A DNA stretch of 64,000 bases, taken from assembly GCA_036927565.1 (NCBI GenBank), contig JAYESD010000005.1, positions 89,072,301 through 89,136,300 of the forward strand. The letters run 5' to 3'. A model generated the notes under the pieces. That model was not told where the DNA came from. It saw nothing but the letters and a program-made list of their open reading frames with translations, and made no database searches. Of this stretch, positions 44,432 through 55,619 are shown in pieces. Both the position numbers and the translations under genes were made by a program. Every line of letters begins with the position of its first letter. Position 1 is the first letter of the stretch. The stretch is from Tuctoria greenei. Taxonomy: Eukaryota > Streptophyta > Magnoliopsida > Poales > Poaceae.

Positions 44432-47400
44432 ATGGAGTCCGGGAACTATGTGGACAGCAGCGGTGAGTGCGGTCGATTCGACGGCTTGGGTTAGGGTTCG
44501 TTATTCAATATGTAGATCTTCGGGGATTGGGCACAGTTTTCCAGCGGCGCTATCATTGGTAATTCCAGTTGTTGTGGAAAGTGCGTGAGCTCTTTCAGAT
44601 CCCCGTTGCTTCGTTCACGTAATTATCTAAAATTAGTCGTTCAATTTGGGTTATTGTGTATGAGCTGTTCCTGGTATGAAAACCTGGTGCATTTGCGTAT
44701 TCATTTTTAGCTATATTTAAGTACTGCAGGTTGTTTCAGAAGTTGTAAAATTATTTTTTCCCTGAGAAGTTTGACAAAAATGCCTGCCATTTGCACTCAA
44801 TGGATTAGTTGTGTTTGAATAAGAGCTTTGAAACTTGAAAAGAAAATAACTCTTCTTAATAGGACATGGAGCATCAGGAATGCAGTCATTTGGAGACAAC
44901 ACTTTATTATTCTTGTGCATATCCAAAGAAACTTACAAAACTGTAAAATAGACAAGAAAAACAATTAGTTGAAAACAACTTATAGTATACTTGTCAAGTG
45001 TTGATGTTATCAAACTTATAAGTTGTAACTTAGATACCAATATTCTCAACACAAGCTCAAATCACCTAACGGTTTTTAGTTCAAGATATTATAAAATATA
45101 ATACAACGACAACAATAGAGCCTTTGTCCCAAGCACGTTGGGTAGGCTGATATTATAAAATATAATGTCATTAAAATTTATTATGTTGGATATATGGTAT
45201 TTTGCATTGTAGTGCAGTTTTTGTTTGGGATAAAGATATTAGACATACTGATGCTTTAGGCAAGTGACTAAAATCTAGGTGCCTACATCCTTTTAAATTA
45301 GAACCTCTTCTGGTTTGTATACTTTGCTCAGCTGGCTCAACTGTTTGTGAAATCACACAAAAATTAGGAGAAAGCATGTGACTTAAATACTATGCAGTTT
45401 CAAAGCCTCATACTATTGCAAAGGATGGTCCCGTTATCTAGTTTTCTTTGTAGACTCTTACATTTTTTTTAAAAAACTAGGTGCTAATCACACGGTTGAC
45501 ATGTGCATAGGAACCTTCTAGTGGTTAGAAAATAGATAAAGTAGGAAAATTGTTGCACATCAGCTGATAGCTGTAGGTGAAATTGGAATAAATGCCTAGT
45601 GACTGAATCTTATTTTATTTGTTTTTTATTGATTTTTTACTCTCATCTTATTTTCTATTACTTCTCTCTAAAAATTGTTGGATTTCATTTCTTCCGACCC
45701 CAACTTGCTTGGGACAAAGGCTTGGTCGTTGTTGTTGTTGTTGCCTAGTGTCTGGCAAAGTGCTGATGCTCAATCTAGTGACTAGGCAATGACCACCGTT
45801 TGGGAGACTGGTAAATTCTAGAGGTTGTTAGCAACAAGATGCACTATCAATTAATGTAGGAGAAATAACTTGTGGAAAACAAAATCATTTGAAACCTGAA
45901 GAACCTTATCTTATATGTTGTATGTACTGAATTATTTTTCTCCAGTTTGGTAGCTAGGACTTTTTGACATAGTAGGGAAACCTCTACTCTGTAGTTTTAT
46001 GATAAGGTGTGTAGAAAAGTAAACTTATTTGAACTTCTTGATTGGACCCAGATAGTTGCATTTAAGGTGGGATTAACCTGTTACAACCATTTGCACCGTT
46101 GCCAGTAAAAGATCAAATGGCAATGTGAATAATTATTTGTTGATAGGTAGTAATTCAATGCATTCAGCTTCCATACATTGATTGCTATGCATGAGTATAC
46201 TATATCATATTATTTTAAATGGTTACTTTTATGAAAAAAATGTATGTTGAGAATGTATTTTGGAATTATTTCACACGGGTTCCTGCTGGTTTGAGCCAGC
46301 CAGGTAACAAATTTTGAAATGTCATTCTCAGAAATTTGACATTGATTACAGGAACCGATGATGATCTTCCACCATCATATCAGAACATCAGAGGTATGAA
46401 AGGTGGTGGACGTATGAGTGGTAATGGAAGAGATATGCTGCGTGTTGATCAATATGCCAGAGTTCAACCTCAGACAGATATGGAAACACGAATACATCAA
46501 CTTGAGCAAGAGGCTTACTGTTTTGTTCTTCGAGCGTTCAAGGCCCAGTCTGATGCTATTACATGGGTACTCACCTGTATCACTCTTTAATAATATTAAT
46601 ATCGACAATTTTACCTGCCTTTCATAGAATTGACCTTATTAAAGTTTGAACGTATTATCTCAGGAAAAAGAAGGTCTCATTACTGAGCTTAGGAAAGAGC
46701 TAAGAGTATCTGACAAGGAACACCGGGAATTGCTAAATAGAGTTAATAATGATGACATTATCAGAAGTATAAGGTATTATATAGACAGATCCATACACAT
46801 TTTAACTATTGTTCTCCTTTTCCTTACCTCTGGTGTCTTCTATTGAGGGAATGGAGAGAGTCAACAGGCAGCCTTCAAATGAATTTGGTTAATAATAATG
46901 CTCAGCGTTCACATGACCCCATGCCGAGTGCTACCACCTCTGCTCGCAAGAGGCAGAAGATATCTCAACCCATTCCTTCTGCATCTGCTGTGCATTCACA
47001 GCCTTTAACTGCCCCAATGCAACCATCTTCTTCAGGAGCTAAAAAGGCACCTCCATCTGGCACAAAAGGAAAAAAGACTAAACCAGTAAGTGATGATGAA
47101 AAATCTCTAGATATTTTTGCACATATAATGTTTGTAATGTCTTATTTATTATGTTGGGGCAATTAATTGTACTGGAAGGGCCAGAAGATACCCAATGTTC
47201 CCACCATCAAAGCTATACCATCTTCTGTTGTTCCTGGTGGGAGGGAACCAAATACGAAGTTGAACCCACCTGGTAGCCTTCCTTCGGACAATCCATTAAT
47301 CGGTCGTAGAATCATGACTCGGTGGCCTGATGATAATAGCTTTTATGAAGCTGTGATAACTACATATGATCCATTGGAGGTACCTTTAATTTCTTACAGG

Positions 47401-47524
47401 TCACAGTTATCACGTTTTTTTTTCATGCTTTCTCAAGTCACTCTGATTACCGTAGGATCGCTATGCACTGGTTTATGACATGGGTACTCCACATGAATCT
47501 TGGGAGTGGGTCGATTTCAAAGAG
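44432..47524 (+). CDS. EML: EMSY-LIKE (EML) protein, exons 1-6 (3' part missing)
   Basis: Nuclear chromatin-reader family (ENT plus Tudor/Agenet domains) implicated in plants in histone-mark reading and immunity. Exons: 44432-44462, 46352-46566, 46664-46773, 46848-47085, 47179-47379, 47456-47524; all introns are GT-AG and phases fit, giving 864 nt, 288 residues without a stop. Residues about 1-50 are a short acidic/Gly-rich start (S-G-T-D-D-D-L-P-P-S). The ENT domain is about 53-125 (Q-E-A-Y-C-F-V-L-R-A-F-K-A-Q-S-D-A-I, then L-R-K-E-L-R-V-S). A Ser/Pro/Lys-rich linker follows, then a Tudor/Agenet-like domain at about 230-288 (R-R-I-M-T-R-W-P-D-D-N-S-F-Y-E-A, ending S-W-E-W-V-D-F-K-E). The family continues with a short segment and a C-terminal coiled coil; no matching exon is seen downstream. 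The acceptor of exon 5 (GGAAG) is weak. Intron 1 (1889 bp) carries two LINE tails. Confidence 0.87.
45103..45148 (-). mobile_element. 46-bp RTE-type LINE tail insertion
   Basis: Read on the minus strand it is the RTE 3' end: AGCCTACCCAACGTGC, GGGACAAAGGC, then a degraded TTGTTG tail. It is flanked by perfect 18-bp duplications GATATTATAAAATATAAT (45085-45102 and 45149-45166). It lies in EML intron 1. Confidence 0.88.
45602..45741 (+). mobile_element. 140-bp RTE-type LINE tail insertion
   Basis: Matches the 3' UTR of the RTE LINE at 61517-62560: GAATCTTATTTTATTTG, CTCATCTTATTTTCTATTA, CCGACCCCAACTTGCTTGGG, then a GTTGTTGTTG tail. Duplications TGCCTAGTG are at 45593-45601 and 45742-45750. It lies in EML intron 1. 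Confidence 0.88.
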
Positions 47525-47689
47525 GTAAGCGTTCATTTGTTTTGATTTATGTGTGAAGATCTGATGTGAACTAATTACTAATTTACTATTTTGAGTTTGG
47601 TGTTTTACTTCACTGATGGTTGCCATGCGTTTATGAATTGATGGGCTTAAAGCAATTGTAGGAGTCTAATGATAGTTATTACGAGGAAG

Positions 47690-48430
47690 CAGTGTTTTTG
47701 AGGCGTCGCCTAGTCATCCAGTCGCTCTCAGGAGGACGCCAGGAGCTGTCGCCTCGCCTGCAGCGGGCTAGGCGCCCGCTGGGGTGATCAGGCGTCGCCG
47801 GACTGCCTAGGCCCCCTACCCAGGCGGGCGCCCAGGACGCCGGAGGGACATGAGAGGCAGGGGCAATGGCGGAGGAACTGGGAAGAGGAGGTCAGGACGC
47901 GCGCAAGGGGCCGTGGGGGAGCAGACAGAGGAACTGAAGAGGCGGCGCCGGTTCTGTTCGGGGGAGCGGAGGCGATCAGGGGGAGACGAAGGAGGACCAA
48001 GGAGCAAGGATGCCAGGGAACGGTTCGATCGCTCTGGGAGGGAGCGGACGGCTCAGATCAGTTAGGGAGATTTATAATCTAGGGTTAGAAACTTATTGTG
48101 CTGATTGGGCCTCCATGCCCCATGCCCCCATCACCCACCCGACTCCATTCGTCCCTGACCCCCCGTCGCCTTCCCGATAGGCGATATTTGTCTCCCCGAC
48201 AACTGCCTCTGCCCCAGGCGCCTCCGGCGACGTCCTGCCACGCCGAAGACCTTCTCCGACAAGTTTTCGGCTTCTGCCCGCTGCCGCTGCTCTGCCTCTC
48301 CTGCTTTCTCTCTGCTCCCCTCGCCGGCTTCCCCAGCTACTGCCCCTGTCGCGCCTCTCGCCTGGCGCTTGCCTAGGCGTTGAGTCGGCCGGCGGGCGCC
48401 TAGGCGTCCTAGCGTAGATTCAAAACACTG
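47690..48430. mobile_element. Non-autonomous hAT element, GC-rich (hAT-a)
   Basis: 741 bp with CAGTGTTTTTGA at one end and TCAAAACACTG at the other as terminal inverted repeats. Perfect 8-bp duplications CGAGGAAG lie at 47682-47689 and 48431-48438. Subterminal sequence is full of GGCGCC, CCTAGGCG and AGGCGTCG motifs. The two ORFs of 70-90 codons have no transposase features. Confidence 0.88.
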
Positions 48431-48562
48431 CGAGGAAGAATCATTATTATTCTAGGTTGGTATTTATAAGAGAGCATTGTGTGGATACATTGGGTAGTCA
48501 AAATGCCAATTTTCCTTTTCTTTTAGGGATTATGTTCTCAACATACAATATCTACTAAGGTA

Positions 48563-48796
48563 CTCTCCGTTCCAAAATAAGTTTATTTCCACAGATGGCA
48601 TAAACCAACCTCTTTTTACTTCGACTAAGTTAACAGAAAAGATTACTGATATTTGTGACACTAAATTATTGCCTTAAATCATCACAAATTATATTTTCAT
48701 CATGTAGATGTTGGTGCCTTTTTCTATCAAGTTTGCCAAACTAAAGATAGCCTGACTTAAGACAACTTTTAGAAACAAGCTTATTTTGGAACTGAG
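48563..48796. mobile_element. Stowaway-type MITE
   Basis: 234 bp, TA duplications at 48561-48562 and 48797-48798. Terminal inverted repeats are CTCTCCGTTCCAAAATAAG and its complement CTTATTTTGGAACTGAG, a diverged form of the grass Stowaway end. The interior is AT-rich. Confidence 0.85.
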
Positions 48797-48818
48797 TAGT
48801 CCTGATCTTGTTCCTAAG

Positions 48819-48935
48819 TGTTGGACTGTGTTGAGTTATGTGTTTGGGCCTAGCCTGTATACCGGCCCATCTATGTATCTATAAATATGTACCTAGACCT
48901 ATGGTTAATCAAGCATTCATTCTAGCCTTCTATCA
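48819..48935 (+). repeat. Copia-2 5' LTR
   Basis: 117 bp, TGTTGGACTG to CTTCTATCA, with a short TATAAATATG element near 48884. Very short for a Copia LTR. Confidence 0.93.
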
Positions 48936-49001
48936 TGGTATCATTAGCCAAACCCTAATCCCCACCACCCTAGCCCTAACCCTAGCCGCTGACCCCCCCC
49001 C

Positions 49002-50692
49002 ATGGCCGGCGCCCCTCCCCTGCCCCCCCCCCCCCCCCCCCCCGCAGCCGCCGGCACCCCCCTCCTGGCCGCTGTCGGGGCCGCCCCTCCCCTGGCCGCC
49101 GCCGCCGGCGCCCTCCCCCTGGCCGCCGCCGCCGGCGCCCCCCTCCTTGCCGCCGCCGGGGCCGCCCCTCCCTTGGCCGCCGCCGGGGCCGCCCCTCCCT
49201 TGGCCGCCGCCGCCGGCACCCCCCTCCTGGCCGCCGGCGCGCCCCTGACCCAGCCGCCGCCGGCCACCCCCCTCCCTGGCGCAGGCGCGCCCCTGGCCCG
49301 GCCGCCGCCGGCCGCCTTCTTCCCTGGCGCCAGTGCGCCCCTGCCGCATCCGCCGCCGGCCGCCTCCCCTCCCTGCGCCGGCGCGCCCCTGACCCAGCCG
49401 CCACCGGCCGCCTCCTTCCCCTCGGCCGGCGCGCCCCTGGCCCAGCCGCCGCCGGTTGCTCCTCCCTCCCTGGTCGGCGCGCCTCTGACTGGCGCGTCTC
49501 TCGCCGGCGCCGCTCCATCCCTGGCCGGCTCCCTCCCCTGCACCGGTGCGCCTGCCACTGGTCCCGCAGCGGGCGCGCCCCTCATCAACATGACCCGGCC
49601 TGCGTACGGCGCTGCGACTGGTCCCGCCGCCGGCGGCCCACTTGCCGGTCCCACTGCCGTCGCCTTCATGACGGGCTCCGGATCTGCTGTTGGCACTACT
49701 ACTGCTCCTCGTGCGGCCACTGATCTTCTCTACGGCGTCGCCAGCACCACCACGACGGCCGCGGACACCTCCGGTGTCTTCGCGGCTCTGGCTGCCTCTC
49801 GCGATCGCGAGCGGGCACTCGCTCTTGCCTTAGAGCAGGAGCGCGCCTCGGTGGCTGCTCTCTCGCACCAGATCCAGGAGAGCGCTCACCGACCGCCGGG
49901 CGCGACGTACGAGCCCACCTCGGACACCAGTGTGCACTCCGCATACTCGGCGTCGCTCACCGCCGCCCTACACGCCCAGGCGGCTGGAGTTCAGAACATT
50001 CGGACACTAGTGCCGACTGTTTTGAGTTGTACCTCCACCACCTACGCCCGCTGGCGTAACAAGTTCCTCCTCACATTACGGCGGTACCAGCTTGCGGACC
50101 ACGTCCAGCAGGACGACGCCCCGTGGGATGACTCTTGGATCAGCATGGACAGTCTGGTCCTTGCTTGGATCCTTGGCACTCTCGCCGATGATCTGTACAA
50201 GCTTGTCGGACAGCGCGGTGGGGGGACCGCGCGCCGGGCTTGGCAGATACTGGAGCACCACTTCTTGGGGAACCGTGCGACTCGGGCTCTTCACATTAAC
50301 GCACGGTTCCAGACTACAGTGCAGGGTGACCGCTCCATCTCTGCCTACTTTGGAGAGATGAAGGGCATGGCTGACTCCTTGCGCGACCTTGGCGAGCCGG
50401 TCGCTGACAGCACTCTTGTACTTCGGGTCCTTCACGGCCTGAACGAGCGCTTCAGCCATCTTCGCTTCTGGCTTCTCCGTATGGAGCCGCCACCGACCTT
50501 CGAGAAGGTCTGGTCTGATCTCGAGCTTGAGGAGATCACGACTGGTGGATCTGCTACTTCTGGGTCTGCCACAGCCTTCTATGGCTCTGGGCAGCCCTCA
50601 TGCCCACCGTCTTCTGGGGGACCACTACCGCGACCACCTACTCCACCTACCGCCCCGGGTACCTCTGCTGGCTCTGGGGGTGGTACTCGTTG
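49002..50692 (+). pseudogene. Copia-2 gag
   Basis: 563 open codons, ending at TGA 50691-50693. The first 210 residues are a low-complexity Pro/Ala-rich stretch (with 21 consecutive C at 49023-49043). A Glu/Ala-rich segment with R-D-R-E-R-A-L-A-L-A-L-E-Q-E-R-A is near residue 260. The Gag domain of UBN2 type spans about 330-520 (T-Y-A-R-W-R-N-K-F-L-L-T-L, A-W-Q-I-L-E-H-H-F, L-N-E-R-F-S-H-L). No CCHC knuckle is present; instead an Arg/Gly-rich tail continues after the TGA in the same frame. The Pro/Ala start makes it resemble a host extensin-type protein, but context and the Gag domain argue otherwise. Confidence 0.85.
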
Positions 50693-50693
50693 A

Positions 50694-52440
50694 CGTCGCG
50701 GCGGAAGGCGCACAGGACGAGGTGCTGGCGGCACTCCTACGTCCACTGCTCTTACTGGTAGTGGTACTAGTGATACTCGCCAGGGAGGTGCGCCCTGGCC
50801 CACACCGTACAACCCGTGGACTGGCCAGATCTCTATGTGGCATGGACCGTCTCCGGGTCTTCTTGGGGCGCCACCGACTTCCTCCACTCCGCGCCAGCCA
50901 CGTCCTCAGGCGGCGTACGTAGCCCATCCGGGCTATGGTGGACCTGGTCGCCCTGCGGCTGGATCGCCAACTACAGCCTATGGCGGTGTTTCCTACCCCG
51001 CTGGGTACTCGGAGCCACCAGCACCTCTCCAGGAGTCGCCCATGGGGTGGGACCGTCAGGACTTGGCGTCTTCCTTCAGCACCATGCACCTTACACCGCC
51101 GACTACTGATTGGGTGGCTGATTCTGGCGCCTCCTACCACACCACCCCAGATGCTGGTATTCTCTCTTCTACCCACCCACCTCATCCCTCGTTTCCTTCA
51201 TCGATCGTTGTTGGTAATGGATCCGTTCTTCCAGTCACCTCAGTAGGTGACTCAGTTTCTCCGGGTTCATTCTATCTTAATAATGTTCTCGTTGCTCCAG
51301 ACATTATTCAAAATTTGCTTTCCATTCGTCGTTTCACTACTGATAATAATATTTCTGTTGAGTTTGATCCTTTTGGTTTGTCTGTGAAGGATCTTTCCAC
51401 CCGGCGTCTTCTTCTTCGATGTGATAGTCCGGGGCCCTGTACACTCTTCGACTTCCTTCTTCCGCTGCGACTCCGTCTTTTGCTCTGGCTACGACAGCTT
51501 CGTCCGCTACTTGGCATCGTCGGCTTGGTCACCCTGGCACTGATGCTATGTCGAAGTTGTCTAGTAGTTCAGTTATATCGTGTACTAGGGGCACACATGA
51601 GTCATTGTGTCACGCTTGTCAGCTTGGTCGCCATGTTCGGCTTCCCTTTCCCACTTCTGTGTCTCATGTGCAACATATTTTTGATCTTATCCATTGCGAT
51701 TTGTGGACATCTCCTGTTATCAGTGTCTCGAGTTTTAAATATTATTTGGTGGTACTTGATGATTTCTCACATTTCTCTTGGACTTTTCCCTTACGTCTGA
51801 AATCTGAGACATTTGATACTCTCTCTCACTTCTTCACTTGGGTTTCCACACAGTTTGGGCGTACTGTTCGTGCTCTCCAGTGTGACAACGGACGAGAGTT
51901 TGACAACTCGCGACTCCGTGATTTTCTTCTTACACATGGCACACAACTACACATGTCTTGCCCATACACATCCCCTCAGAATGGCAAGGCTGAGCGCATG
52001 CTTCGCACCACTAATGATGTCATGCGTTCCTTGATGTTTCAGGCATCTATCCCCGCTCGATACTGGGTAGAGGCACTTGACACTGCCACCTTCCTCCTTA
52101 ATCGCCTTCCCACCAAGGCGATTTGAGCACCGACTCCTTTCTTTGCCCTGTATGGCACTACCCCTCTCTACGACCACCTCCGTGTCATCGGGTGCGCCTG
52201 CTACCCTAATCTTTCCGCCACTGCTCCACATAAGCTTGCGCCCCGCTCTACTAGGTGTGTCTTTCTTGTGTACTCCCTTGAGCATAAGGGATACCGGTGC
52301 CTCGACCTCTCTACCCACCGCATTTTGATCTCTCGGCACGTTGTCTTCGACGAGTCATCCTTCCCCTTTTCTTCCTCCACCTCTGGTTCAGCTGCAGAGC
52401 TGGACTCTCTTTTTTCTACTGACACCGAGGCTGCTCCACC
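50694..52440 (+). pseudogene. Copia-2 protease and integrase
   Basis: After the TGA the same frame gives an Arg/Gly-rich and Pro/Gly/Tyr-rich stretch and the protease centre W-V-A-D-S-G-A-S-Y-H-T-T (about 51112). A one-base deletion in a C run near 51434 shifts the frame (Copia-1 has one more C there). Integrase then reads C-H-A-C-Q-L-G-R, catalytic D in H-C-D-L-W-T-S, D in Q-C-D-N-G-R-E-F, E in N-G-K-A-E-R-M; all three are present. A TGA at 52124 follows T-K-A-I. The C-terminal C-V-F-L ... K-G-Y-R-C-L-D region continues to about 52440. Confidence 0.88.
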
Positions 52441-52449
52441 ACAGCTGCC

Positions 52450-53007
52450 TTGGCTTTTTTTGCAGGTACATCACCCACCAGCTCCCAGGTGGCTCCCACG
52501 ACGTCGTCAGCTGCACCTTATGCAGCACCAACACCCGTGGTGACTCCGGCTGTGCCTCCTACAGCCACGACACGGCGGTTCACTGACCCTGCTCTCGTCT
52601 ACCAGCGACGAGTGCGGGTTGGTGCCCAGGCTCCGTCGACCCTGGGGACGAGTGCCGCACCACGCGTGGCACCGACGTCTCCTGCTGCGCCACGTGCGGC
52701 CCCGACGTCTCCGACCTCGCCTCCTGCACCACACGAGGCCTCGGCGCCTCCTACAGTTGCGCCACGCGCGGCAACGGTGTCTCCGACCTCGATTCCTGCG
52801 CCACACGAGGTCCCGACGACTACTCCGACTCCTGCGTCCCCCGCTGCGCCACGCGCGGCCCCTGTTCCACGGTTCACCGACCCTGCTCTTGTCTACCAGC
52901 GACGAGAGCGGGTTGGTGCCTCTACGCCTGCGCGTCCAGAGCCCTCGGTGTACCACCCACCGTTGCTCCACCGGGACCCAGGACACGTTCACCCGATTGG
53001 TGACTAG
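52450..53007 (+). pseudogene. Copia-2 Ser/Pro/Ala repeat linker
   Basis: An open stretch between integrase and reverse transcriptase built from degenerate A-P-R-A-A-P-T-S-P and A-P-H-E-A-S units, and two copies of F-T-D-P-A-L-V-Y-Q-R-R (near 52580 and 52875). It ends with H-V-H-P-I-G-D and TAG. The same linker with other repeat numbers exists in Copia-1 (24560-24800). Confidence 0.8.
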
Positions 53008-54620
53008 ACGTGCCGCTGGGGTTCTCCGACCTCTTGAGAGGTTCTCCGGAGTGGTACTCTCTTCGACGACACCATCCACTTCCTCTTCGGTATCACCTAT
53101 ACCGACCTCCGTCCGTAGCGCCCTCGCTGACCCTCACTGGCGCCGCGCTATGGAGGAGTATGCGGCCCTACTTGCCAACCGGACATGGGACCTTGTTCCC
53201 CGTCCTTCCCGTGACAAGTTGTCACAGGCAAGTGGGTTTTCACGCATAAGAGGAAGGCGGATGGCTCCCTGGAGACATATAAGGCTCGTTGGGTACTTCG
53301 GGGCTTCACTCAGCGCCCTGGAGTGGACTACGACGAGACCTTCAGTCCGTTGGTTAAGCCAGCGACAGTACAGACTGTTCTGTCGTTGGCTCTCTCGCGT
53401 TCTTGGCCTGTCCACCAGCTGGACGTCAAGAACGCCTTCCTTCACGGGACGCTGACAGAGACGGTGTACTGCAGTCAGCCGACATGGTTCGTTGATTCAG
53501 CCCGTCTAGACTTGGTCTGCCGGCTGAACAAGTCTCTATACGGGCTGAAGCAGGCGCCTCGGGCTTGGTACAACCGGTTCGCCTCCTTCCTGGCCTCGCT
53601 TGGCTTCGTCGAGGCCAAGTCGGACACCTCGCTCTTCGTTTACAGGCATGAGGGTGACACTGTCTACCTCCTCCTGTACGTGGACGATATTGTCCTCACG
53701 GCGTCCAGCCCGACTCTTCTTCAGCGCAAGATCTCCGCCCTGCAGCGCGAGTTCGCGATGAAGGACCTCGGCCAGCTACACCACTTCCTGGGCGTTGCGG
53801 TCGAGCACCGTCCGGACACTCTGTTCCTCCACCAGCGCCAGTACTGCCTGGATATCCTCGAGCGAGCGGGCATGGCTGATTGCAAGCCGTGCTCCACTCC
53901 CGTGGACACCCAGGCGAAGCTGGCTTCGGCCGACGGCGCGTCGGTCGCCGACCCCATCTCTTACAGGAGTCTTGCAGGTGCCCTGCAGTATCTCACCTTC
54001 ACCAGGCCGGACATCTCATACGCGGTTCAGCAGGTGTGTCTCCACATGCATGATCCGCGGGAGACACATCTCACGGCGATGAAGCGGATTCTTCGGTACC
54101 TGCGCGGCTCCCTCGACTACGGCCTTCTACTTCAACGTGACTCGCCATCTGAGTTGGTGGTCTACACCGACGCTGACTGGGCGGGGTGCCCTGATACCCG
54201 CCGCCGTTCCACCTCTGGCTACGCCGTCTTCCTGGGGGGAATCTTGTCTCCTGGTCCTCGAAGCGGCAGCCCGTGGTTTCTCGCTCCAGTGCTGAGGCGG
54301 AGTACCGCGCCGTGGCTAACGGCGTAGCAGAGGCGTCTTGACTCCAGCAGTTACTTCAGGAGCTCCACTCCCCTGTCGCCCGGAGCACGTTGGTCTACTG
54401 TGATAATGTCAGCGCCGTTTACCTCTCCACCAACCTCGTCCAGCACCAGCGCACGAAACATGTGGAGATTGATCTTCACTTTGTTCGTGAGCGGGTTGCA
54501 CGCGGTGAGGTTCGAGTTCTCCATGTGCCGACGACGTCACAGTTTGCCGACATCTTCACGAAGGGACTCCCGTCGACTTTGTTTTCTGAGTTTCGGTCCA
54601 GTCTCAACATCTGTTGTGGC
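53008..54620 (+). pseudogene. Copia-2 reverse transcriptase and RNase H
   Basis: RT begins near 53110 (A-L-A-D-P-H-W-R-R-A-M-E-E) with a frameshift near 53215. From 53323 to 54235 the frame is open: Y-D-E-T-F-S-P-L-V, L-D-V-K-N-A-F-L-H, L-Y-G-L-K-Q-A-P-R, catalytic Y-V-D-D-I-V-L-T (intact), M-K-D-L-G-Q-L-H-H-F-L. RNase H starts with V-V-Y-T-D-A-D-W-A-G-C-P-D. A one-base loss in a G run near 54236 shifts the frame at S-W-S-S-K. It then has a TGA at 54340 (Trp expected) and ends H-V-E-I-D-L-H-F-V ... I-F-T-K-G-L-P-S, stop 54621. Confidence 0.9.
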
Positions 54621-54643
54621 TAGATGTTGGGACTGCGGGGCGG

Positions 54644-54760
54644 TGTTGGACTGTGTTGAGTTATGTGTTTGGGCCTAGCCTGTATACCGGCCCATCTATG
54701 TATCTATAAATATGTACCTAGACCTATGGTTAATCAAGCATTCATTCTAGCCTTCTATCA
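54644..54760 (+). repeat. Copia-2 3' LTR
   Basis: 117 bp and identical to 48819-48935 by direct comparison. Confidence 0.95.
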
Positions 54761-54765
54761 CTAAG

Positions 54766-54969
54766 TTCACTTGTACTGTTTTTCATAAATCAAACCATCT
54801 TAACTATGTTTATAGAAAAGAGTATCAATATTTCTGACACCAAATTAGCATTAGATTCATCATGCATCATATTTCCATAGTATAGATGTTAGAGTTTTTT
54901 TTCCTATAAAGCTGGTCAGACTTCAGATAGTTTGACTTAGGAAACTCTATAAATGAGCTTAACTGTGTA
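54766..54969. other. AT-rich DNA, possible diverged MITE
   Basis: The interior resembles that of Stowaway elements (an AGAAAAGAGTATCAATATTT segment and CAGATAGTTTGACTTAGG), but no terminal inverted repeats are seen. Confidence 0.4.
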
Positions 54970-54977
54970 TCTCTATC

Positions 54978-55498
54978 CATTGTTATTAAGGCGTCGCTTA
55001 AGCGTCGCTGAGGCGGTTGCCCGGGGTAAGGCGCCCCGTCGCCTTAGGTTTATGGGTAAGGCGGCGGCGGCGGGAGCAGGGGAGCCGTCGGCGGCGGCGA
55101 GATAAGGGGAATCCGGCGGTGGCGCGAGCAGAGGAGCCAACGGCGGCACAAGAAGAGGAGCCAACAGCGGCGGGAGTGAGGCCGATGGGGGGGAGGGGGG
55201 GGGGGGGGCGGCGGGCGCCGATCTCTGGAGAGAGAGGAGAGAGAGAGAGGGGGGCACCAATCTCTGCGGGCGAGTCTACAGCCGCTGCATGGGTAGGATG
55301 GGCTGGGCTGAAAGTTTGAGAGGAACAAAAGTTGGTTGAATACACAATAATGCTGTATTTTAATTTTTACACTTAATAACTATTTTTATTTTTCCTATTT
55401 TTACATATTAGTATGGCGTCGCCTCGCCTTACGGCTTACCGCTTAAAAGGTAAAAAGAGGTTCCGTCACCTTAAGTTGCCTTACCGCCTTAATAACTG
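54978..55498. mobile_element. Non-autonomous hAT element (hAT-b)
   Basis: 521 bp with ends CATTGTTATTAAGGCG and CGCCTTAATAACTG, and perfect 8-bp duplications TCTCTATC at 54970-54977 and 55499-55506. Subterminal repeats are AAGGCG, GTCGCC and TTAAGCG. The middle is purine/GC-rich with a long G run near 55195. No transposase. Confidence 0.87.
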
Positions 55499-55619
55499 TC
55501 TCTATCACATGGGGCCCATGGCAGTATTTTGTGGGAGAAGTATCACTAGTTTACTTTTCTTCAAGGTTGCACACACTAATCAAATTGGGATGTTTTTAAT
55601 TTTTGAGCATTGGTTTGAT

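Larger units (their letters stand above)
48819..54760 (+). mobile_element. Copia-2: Ale-like short-LTR Copia, identical LTRs, broken coding
   Basis: 5942 bp with perfect CTAAG duplications (48814-48818, 54761-54765). LTRs (48819-48935 and 54644-54760) are 117 bp and identical by eye. PBS-like TGGTATCATTAGCC starts at 48936; a purine-rich tract ends just before 54644. Gene order is gag, protease, integrase, linker, reverse transcriptase and RNase H. Stops and frameshifts occur in most domains, several at homopolymers. Same family as Copia-1. Confidence 0.92.

Noticed and set aside
47650..47690. GCAATTGTAG/GAGTCTAATG as acceptor of EML exon 7
   Set aside because: The downstream translation does not resemble the family's segment after the Tudor/Agenet domain and runs into the hAT element within about 30 bp.
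49002..50692. 563-residue Pro/Ala-rich ORF as a host extensin-like gene
   Set aside because: It sits between a Copia LTR/PBS and protease, and its C-terminal half is a Copia Gag domain.
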